DNA of 11,893 bases from CAXSEF01 sp964236535 (GTDB lineage Bacteria; Pseudomonadota; Alphaproteobacteria; Acetobacterales; Acetobacteraceae), in NCBI GenBank assembly GCA_964236535.1, contig CAXSEF010000096.1, positions 1 to 11,893 of the forward strand. The letters run 5' to 3'. Both the position numbers and the translations under genes were made by a program. The notes beneath the pieces are model-generated. The model was given only the letters and a program-made list of their open reading frames with translations, made no database searches and was not told the origin of the DNA. Shown piece after piece: positions 7,366 through 11,893 of the stretch. The first letter of the stretch is position 1; every line of letters starts with the position of its first letter.

Positions 7366-10300
7366 TTGACCGCGGGGGCGAGCGGCGATTTATCTGCGCT
7401 GGTCACAGCCGCATCCCACCTCCGTAAGCGAGCCGCCGTGTCCTCCAGTGAATTGCTTGCACCAATAGCCGTGGTCGCCGCGACGGCAGCGGTGCCTCTG
7501 ATAGATGCGCGGCGGTCGGTTGCAGGCCGCCTTCCGGTGGCCATTCATGCCTGCGTGCCTGGCCGGGTGCGTTGGCGCGTACCGGAGCTGCGCCGCAATC
7601 CCGAGCTACGCGATGCGCTGCTCATTTCCTTCGCCGGGATGGCAGGGGTTCACCTGGCCAGTGGCAGCATCGATACCGGCACGCTGCTCACCCTGTTCGA
7701 CCCACTCCTGCCGGAATGCCGCGTTGCCGGGCGCATCGCCGCGATCACGCGTGGCGAGCCTGCGGACGGGGATGGCGACGAGCGCACGGATTGGCATGCA
7801 CAACCCGGCGCCAGCGCCGTTGCCACACTGGGGGGCGACGCGTCGCGCGGCCTGACGGCGGCGGCAGCCCGATCGCGTCTGGCCGAGCACGGCGCCAACG
7901 CCCTGCCGCCGCTGCGGTCCCGGAGTGGGGCGGCAACCCTGGTTGGCCAGTTCCACAACCTGCCGGTTGGTCTGCTGGTCGCGGCCGGAGCGTTCTCGCT
8001 GGCGACGGGCGGCGTGGTTGAGGCCGCGGCCATCCTTGCCGTCGTCGGCTTCAACGCCGTTCTCGGTACGGTGATCGAGGCGCGCTCGGAGCGAACCATA
8101 CGGAGCCTGGGCGGCGCCGGCCCGGAGCCGGCCCACGTCATCCGCGACGGTGCGGCGCTCGAGATTGCGCCTGCCTGTGTCGTGCCCGGCGACCTGGTTT
8201 CCCTGCTGCCAGGCACTGTTGTTCCCGCCGACTGCCGCATCCTGGAGGCGCACGATCTGCGCATCGCCGAGGCGATGCTCACCGGCGAGAGCGTGCCCGT
8301 GGCCAAGCACGCCCATCCCGCCGCCTGCGGTGCGGCGCTCGCCGAGCGCGGCTCGATGGCCTATCGCGGCACCGCGGTCACCGGCGGCAGCGGCGTCGCC
8401 CTTGTTGTCGCCACCGGCGCGCGCACCGAGATCGGCCGCATCCAGCGCCTGGCGGGCAACGCTACGACACCCGAAACGCCGATGCAGCGCCAGCTCGACC
8501 AGCTCGGCCGGCAGCTGGTCTGGGCATCGCTTGGTGCCTGCGGGCTGGTGATGGGTGTCGGCGCACTGCGCGGCATCGCCCTATTGCAGGTGTTGCGCTC
8601 CGGCATCTCGCTTGCGGTTGCGGCGATCCCCGAAGGCTTGCCGATGGTCGCGACCACCACGCTGGCGCTTGGTGTCGAGGACATGCGGAAGCGCGGCGTG
8701 CTGGTGCGCCGACTCGACGCGGTGGAGTCGCTGGCCAGCGTCGGCGTGGTCTGCTTCGACAAGACCGGCACCCTGACGATGAATCGTATGCAGGTTGCGG
8801 CACTGGCCGCCGGCGGCCGGGATTTCACCGTCGACGCGGACGGCGCCCTGCTTGATGCGGCGGGCCAGCCCGTCTCGGAGAGCATCAGCAGCGCCACCGA
8901 CGCGGGGCCAGAGGCCGACCCGGTTGGCTGGCTGCTGCGGCTCTGCGTGCTTTGCAGTGACGTGACGCTGGCCGACATGGACGACCGGGCGGTCCCGGCG
9001 GGCTCGCCCACCGAGACCGCTCTGGTGTGCGCGGCGCAGCAGGCAGGGCTCGACGCGACCGGGCTGCGCGCAGCTTGGCCCCGCGTCGCGGTGCGCCACC
9101 GGGCCGAAGGCGCGCGCTTCATGGCCACAGCGCATCACCGGCCCAATGCTGAGTCGGACTCCGACGCCGGCGACATCATGCTCGCGGTCAAGGGCAGTCC
9201 GGCCGACGTTCTGGAGCGTTGCGTCTGGGAGCTGCATGGCGGCGGCCGCCGTGCCCTGACCGCACGACGCCGGGCGGCGATCGGCGACGCCAACGACGCG
9301 ATGGCGGCAGAAGCGTTGCGTGTTCTGGGCTTCGCGTTCGGTGCCACGCTGCCAGAGGCTTCCAGTGTGGCGGGGCACGGCCCGAAGGGGGCTTCCAGCG
9401 GCTTGCCGTCCGCTTCCGGAGCTTCGGGTGCGGGCGGGATCGAGCAGGACGCCCTGCCGGTCGCCAGCCTGACCTGGGTCGGCCTCGCCGGGCTGGCGGA
9501 TCCGGTGCGTCCGCGCATGGACGCGCTGATGCGGACCCTGCACGGCGCCGGAATTCGCACAGTGATGATGACCGGAGACCAGCTCCCGACGGCCGAGGCG
9601 GTGGCCCGCAAGCTGGACCTCGGCGGCGGCCGGCCGCCCAGGGTGTTCGACGCTGCCGGGATCGAAAGCCTGGACGCGGGCGAATTTGCCGCTGCAGTGC
9701 GCGACATCGATGTATTTGCCCGCGTCAGCCCGGCGCAGAAGCTGCTGGTGGTGCGGGCACTGCAGGTTTCGGGCGAGCGGGTCGCGATGACCGGGGACGG
9801 CATCAACGACAGCCCCGCACTCAGGGCCGCCGACGTGGGTGTGGCGATGGGCGGTGCCGCCAGCAGCGAGGCGGCCCGCGAGGTCGCTGACGTGGTGCTA
9901 CAGACCGATAATCTCGCCGCACTCGCGATCGCGGTGGAGCGCGGCCGCACCACGTCGGTCAATGTCGGGAAAAGCATACGTTACCTGCTTGCCACCAACT
10001 TCAGCGAAATCCTGGTCGTGGTCGGCGCAACCGTGGCCGGGTTCGCCGAGCCGCTGACCGCGATGCAGCTGCTGTGGATCAACCTGGTGGGCGACGTGCT
10101 GCCCGCGCTGGGCCTCGCCTTCGAGCCGCCGGAGCCCGACCTGATGCTGCGGCCGTCGAACCGGGACGTGGGGATCGTCGGGCGCCGCGACCTCGCCCGG
10201 CTCGGCGCCGAGGGCGGGCTAATGGCCGCCGGCAGCCTCGCGGCGTTGGGCTGGGGCACGCTGCGCCACGGCGCCGGTCCCGAAGCCCGTACCATGGCCT

Positions 10301-10647
10301 TTGTCAGCCTGGTCACTGCCCAGCTGCTGCACACGCTCTCCGCCCGCTCGGAGCACCACGGCCTGCTCTCGCGCGGCCCAAGCGCGTTGCAGCCGAACCG
10401 GCCGTTGCTGGGATTGCTGCTGGCCTCGATGGCCTTGCAGGCCGCGGGCCTGCTGGTGCCTGGGGTGCGGGGCGTGCTCGGCGTGGTCCGTCTCGCCCCG
10501 CTCGACCTCGCCGCCACCGCCGCTGCGGGCTTGCTGCCCTATGTGGCCAACGAGGCGCTCAAGGCGGCGCGACAGCCGGGCGGCAGTGTCTGGCAGGGAC
10601 CTGCCGGTCCGGGGCGAGTCGATGCCGCCGTGGGTGTTGCCGCATGA
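7366..10647 (+). CDS. P-type cation-transporting ATPase with HMA_2-like N-terminus
   Basis: A 1093-residue ion pump of the inner membrane, uninterrupted. Residues about 58-115 form an HMA_2-like domain with ACVPGRVRWRV and no CxxC. Then come the P-type core elements: cation-ATPase N-terminus (RGLTAAAARSRLAEHGANALPP), TGES (306-309), M4 PEGLP (422-426), phosphorylation site DKTGTLT (D465), nucleotide-site KGSP (609-612), TGDQ (736-739), GDGIND (810-815). PEGLP instead of CPC places it with P2-type Ca/Mn-like pumps, not P1B metal pumps. Compared with SERCA, E309, N768, E771, N796 and D800 are matched by E423, N878, E881, N906 and D910; T799 is Gly and E908 is Gln (Q986). Overall build recalls mycobacterial CtpH/CtpI. 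I use TTG 7366 (AAGGG upstream); GTG 7438 is an alternative. The ion is not settled by sequence. Confidence 0.92.
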   Translation: MTAGASGDLSALVTAASHLRKRAAVSSSELLAPIAVVAATAAVPLIDARRSVAGRLPVAIHACVPGRVRWRVPELRRNPELRDALLISFAGMAGVHLASGSIDTGTLLTLFDPLLPECRVAGRIAAITRGEPADGDGDERTDWHAQPGASAVATLGGDASRGLTAAAARSRLAEHGANALPPLRSRSGAATLVGQFHNLPVGLLVAAGAFSLATGGVVEAAAILAVVGFNAVLGTVIEARSERTIRSLGGAGPEPAHVIRDGAALEIAPACVVPGDLVSLLPGTVVPADCRILEAHDLRIAEAMLTGESVPVAKHAHPAACGAALAERGSMAYRGTAVTGGSGVALVVATGARTEIGRIQRLAGNATTPETPMQRQLDQLGRQLVWASLGACGLVMGVGALRGIALLQVLRSGISLAVAAIPEGLPMVATTTLALGVEDMRKRGVLVRRLDAVESLASVGVVCFDKTGTLTMNRMQVAALAAGGRDFTVDADGALLDAAGQPVSESISSATDAGPEADPVGWLLRLCVLCSDVTLADMDDRAVPAGSPTETALVCAAQQAGLDATGLRAAWPRVAVRHRAEGARFMATAHHRPNAESDSDAGDIMLAVKGSPADVLERCVWELHGGGRRALTARRRAAIGDANDAMAAEALRVLGFAFGATLPEASSVAGHGPKGASSGLPSASGASGAGGIEQDALPVASLTWVGLAGLADPVRPRMDALMRTLHGAGIRTVMMTGDQLPTAEAVARKLDLGGGRPPRVFDAAGIESLDAGEFAAAVRDIDVFARVSPAQKLLVVRALQVSGERVAMTGDGINDSPALRAADVGVAMGGAASSEAAREVADVVLQTDNLAALAIAVERGRTTSVNVGKSIRYLLATNFSEILVVVGATVAGFAEPLTAMQLLWINLVGDVLPALGLAFEPPEPDLMLRPSNRDVGIVGRRDLARLGAEGGLMAAGSLAALGWGTLRHGAGPEARTMAFVSLVTAQLLHTLSARSEHHGLLSRGPSALQPNRPLLGLLLASMALQAAGLLVPGVRGVLGVVRLAPLDLAATAAAGLLPYVANEALKAARQPGGSVWQGPAGPGRVDAAVGVAA

Positions 10648-10666
10648 GCGCCAGCGCTTGAGCGGC

Positions 10667-10927
10667 TCAGTTCGAGGCCGGGGCCTCGCGGAGCTGCTCG
10701 CCCGCGCGCTCGATCTGCGCCTCGGCAAGCAGGTCCTGCGCCTGCTCGCCGAGCTCGGCAAGGCGGACCCGGGACAACTCATAGGCGGCAAGGCCGCCCT
10801 TGAGCGCGCCTTTCGCGGCAGGGCGGCCCCAGCGCGCCACTGCCGGCCGCCACAGGGGCGCCAGCAACGCCAGCCCCGCGCCCAGGGTCAGCCCTGTCGC
10901 GATCCCGCTCCCATAGCCCCGAGCCAT
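10667..10927 (-). CDS. DUF5132 family protein, opposite-strand paralogue
   Basis: An 86-residue protein with ATG at 10927 and a strong AGGAGG six bases upstream (10934-10939). It has one membrane segment (about 9-26), RPAAKGALKGG (35-45), AYELSR and an acidic helix with LAELGEQAQDLLAEA (56-70). It aligns end to end with the product of 6991-7284, about 29 identities in 68 positions, and belongs to the same family. It is convergent with the ATPase (19 bases between stops) and divergent from the HMA_2 gene (104 bases between starts), so it needs its own promoter in that divergent gap. Its tail lacks the histidines of the upstream copy. It is likely a second accessory protein for the same pump; this is inference from context. 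Confidence 0.85.
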   Translation of the reverse strand: MARGYGSGIATGLTLGAGLALLAPLWRPAVARWGRPAAKGALKGGLAAYELSRVRLAELGEQAQDLLAEAQIERAGEQLREAPASN

Positions 10928-11031
10928 CCCCGCCCTCCTGTCTCCGCCAGCGCCGCCACGCCACGCCCGCCCGCGCAGCAGACCGTGGGGTGGCCAGGAA
11001 GGCAAGGCCGCACGCTCCGGAGTAACGCACG

Positions 11032-11595
11032 ATGACCGACACCACCTTGCCCCAGGCCCGGGTCGAGCATCGCCTGCCCGGCCGCCTGCGGCTGCGCATC
11101 GCTGCACGGCTTGGTGAAGGAGCCTGGTTCGAGGCCGCCGCCGCCGCGCTCTCCGCGATGCCTGAAGTGGACGCCGTGCGCGTCAATCCGTCAGCCGCCA
11201 GCCTCCTGGTCATGCATCGTGGTGACGAGCGCGCCGTACTTGCCGCCGCCCGCGCCGGCGGTTTATTTGACCTGGCGACGGCCGTTCCCTCCCGGGTGGT
11301 CCCCCGGGCCGCTTCAGCCCGGCCAGCCGCGTTGAATGTGGCGGCGGCCGGTTTCGCAGCCGCCGGCGCGCTACAGGTCGTGCGCGGCAGGGTGCTCGGG
11401 AGCGCCACCGACAGCCTGTGGAACGCCTACCTGCTGTCCGCCGGCACCCGACCGGGTGCCCCGGTGCTGCTGCTCGCCGCAATCGGGCTGTTGCAGCTCG
11501 CCCGCGGCGAGGTGCTGGGCGCGGCCAGCTCGCTGTTCCTCTACGCCTGGCGCGCCCGTGCGATCGCCAGCCACCGACCGGTCGGAATCGTCTGA
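11032..11595 (+). CDS. HMA_2-like domain membrane protein
   Basis: A 187-residue protein starting at ATG 11032. Residues about 10-72 show an HMA_2-like beta-alpha-beta unit: VEHRLPGRLRLRIA, then MPEVDAVRVNPSAASLLV. The PGRLRLR signature matches PGRVRWR in the ATPase N-terminus, and like it there is no CxxC, so classical soft-metal binding is not expected. Two or three hydrophobic segments follow (about 100-117, 143-157, 161-172), making it a membrane protein with a cytosolic N-terminal domain. It probably works with the nearby ATPase, for example as a separate regulatory or docking domain. The ribosome site is weak (CGGAG about nine bases upstream). Its stop codon overlaps the start of the next small gene, which indicates an operon. 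Confidence 0.8.
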   Translation: MTDTTLPQARVEHRLPGRLRLRIAARLGEGAWFEAAAAALSAMPEVDAVRVNPSAASLLVMHRGDERAVLAAARAGGLFDLATAVPSRVVPRAASARPAALNVAAAGFAAAGALQVVRGRVLGSATDSLWNAYLLSAGTRPGAPVLLLAAIGLLQLARGEVLGAASSLFLYAWRARAIASHRPVGIV

Positions 11596-11774
11596 TGGAG
11601 TGCGTACCGGGCGAACCGGTCGAGCTGGACCGCGACGAGGCGGTTCGCGTGGTCGCCGCCTCGGCGCGCAAGCTGTTCCCGCTGGTCTCCGAGCGCCAGG
11701 CGCGCGAGATGGCGGCGCTGGTGCTGCGCGACCTGGAGGGATGCGGCATGGCCCTGGTGCGGCGCGGGAGCTGA
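11595..11774 (+). CDS. Small protein of unknown function coupled to HMA_2 gene
   Basis: A 59-residue product. Its ATG shares the A of the TGA stop of the HMA_2 gene (TGATG), a usual sign of translational coupling. The protein is helical and charged, without a membrane segment: MECVPGEPVELDRDEAVRVV, then ARKLFPLVSERQAREMAALV and LRDLEGCGMALV. It carries two cysteines (3 and 50). I do not recognise the family. Coupling to the HMA_2 gene makes a cytosolic partner or regulator of the membrane module plausible, but nothing in the sequence shows this directly. It is the last gene of the plus-strand series; the REP-like repeat follows 12 bases later. Confidence 0.6.
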   Translation: MECVPGEPVELDRDEAVRVVAASARKLFPLVSERQAREMAALVLRDLEGCGMALVRRGS

Positions 11775-11786
11775 GGAAGCCCGACC

Positions 11787-11832
11787 GGGCTCTGCCCAGA
11801 CCCGCAAAAGGCCGGCGGCCCTTTGATTCCAT
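11787..11832 (+). repeat. REP-like repeat, second copy
   Basis: GGGC-TCT-GCCC (11787-11797), then AAAGGCC-GGC-GGCCCTTT (11807-11824) with a one-base bulge, then GATTCCAT. Aligned to the minus strand of 2005-2060, it shares GGCTCTGCC, the CCGC-AAAGGCCG block and CTTTG-A-TCC. It lies directly after the last gene and may help end or stabilise that transcript, though no T-run is present. Confidence 0.7.
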
Positions 11833-11837
11833 CGGCC

Positions 11838-11864
11838 TAGATGTTTAGTCCTGGAGTGTGGTGA
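11838..11864 (+). repeat. 27-bp repeat, right copy
   Basis: The plus strand here matches the minus strand of 29-55 at 23 of 27 positions, as an inverted pair about 11.8 kb apart. It follows the REP-like repeat by six bases. The remaining 29 bases to the window edge are too short to identify. Confidence 0.6.
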
Positions 11865-11893
11865 TACGGGTTGGTCTTAGGCCGTTCTGGTTC

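Noticed and set aside
10645..10669. Possible bidirectional terminator between the convergent stops (TGAGC/GCTCA and AGCGC-CA-GCGCT)
   Set aside because: The arms are only 5 bp, the loops are too tight or overlapping, and no T-run follows on either strand.

Overview
The window is GC-rich DNA, probably from an alphaproteobacterium of the Acetobacteraceae/Rhodospirillales type. That placement rests on base composition, the protein families present, and a REP-like 'GGCTCTGCC...AAAGGCC' repeat of a kind I associate with that group. It is an inference, not a proof.

Layout. (1) Positions 1-880 hold wreckage of two insertion sequences on the minus strand: an IS630-type transposase N-terminus and an IS3-type OrfA, both broken by frameshifts or stops. 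(2) Positions 879-5880, all minus strand, hold what looks like a former catabolic/uptake cluster. In transcription order it runs: a fused two-domain oligopeptide-type ABC ATPase (many lesions), an M20-family amidohydrolase of the carbamoylase/allantoate-amidohydrolase type (at least three frameshifts), and two intact choline-kinase/APH-like phosphotransferases. The second phosphotransferase start overlaps the hydrolase stop by ATGA, which shows they were once one operon. A REP-like repeat separates the two kinases. (3) Positions 6155-6288 carry another IS630 fragment, now on the plus strand, so the decayed block has transposase debris on both sides.

(4) Positions 6317-11774 are the most interesting part: an intact module built around a 1093-residue P-type cation ATPase. 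Around it are two clear paralogues of a small DUF5132-type membrane-anchored protein (one upstream on plus, one downstream on minus), a third more distant protein of the same plan, a separate HMA_2-like membrane protein, and a 59-residue protein overlapping its stop codon. The ATPase has a CxxC-less HMA_2-like N-terminus fused to a P2-type (PEGLP) core, and the separate HMA_2-like protein shares its PGR[LV]RxR signature. By analogy with mycobacterial PacL proteins and their Ctp pumps, I infer that the small proteins scaffold or feed the pump in a membrane efflux platform. A nested inverted repeat lies directly before the ATPase ribosome-binding site.

(5) The right edge carries a second copy of the REP-like repeat. 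Beside it is a 27-base sequence matching, in inverted orientation (23 of 27), a sequence at the left edge of the window.
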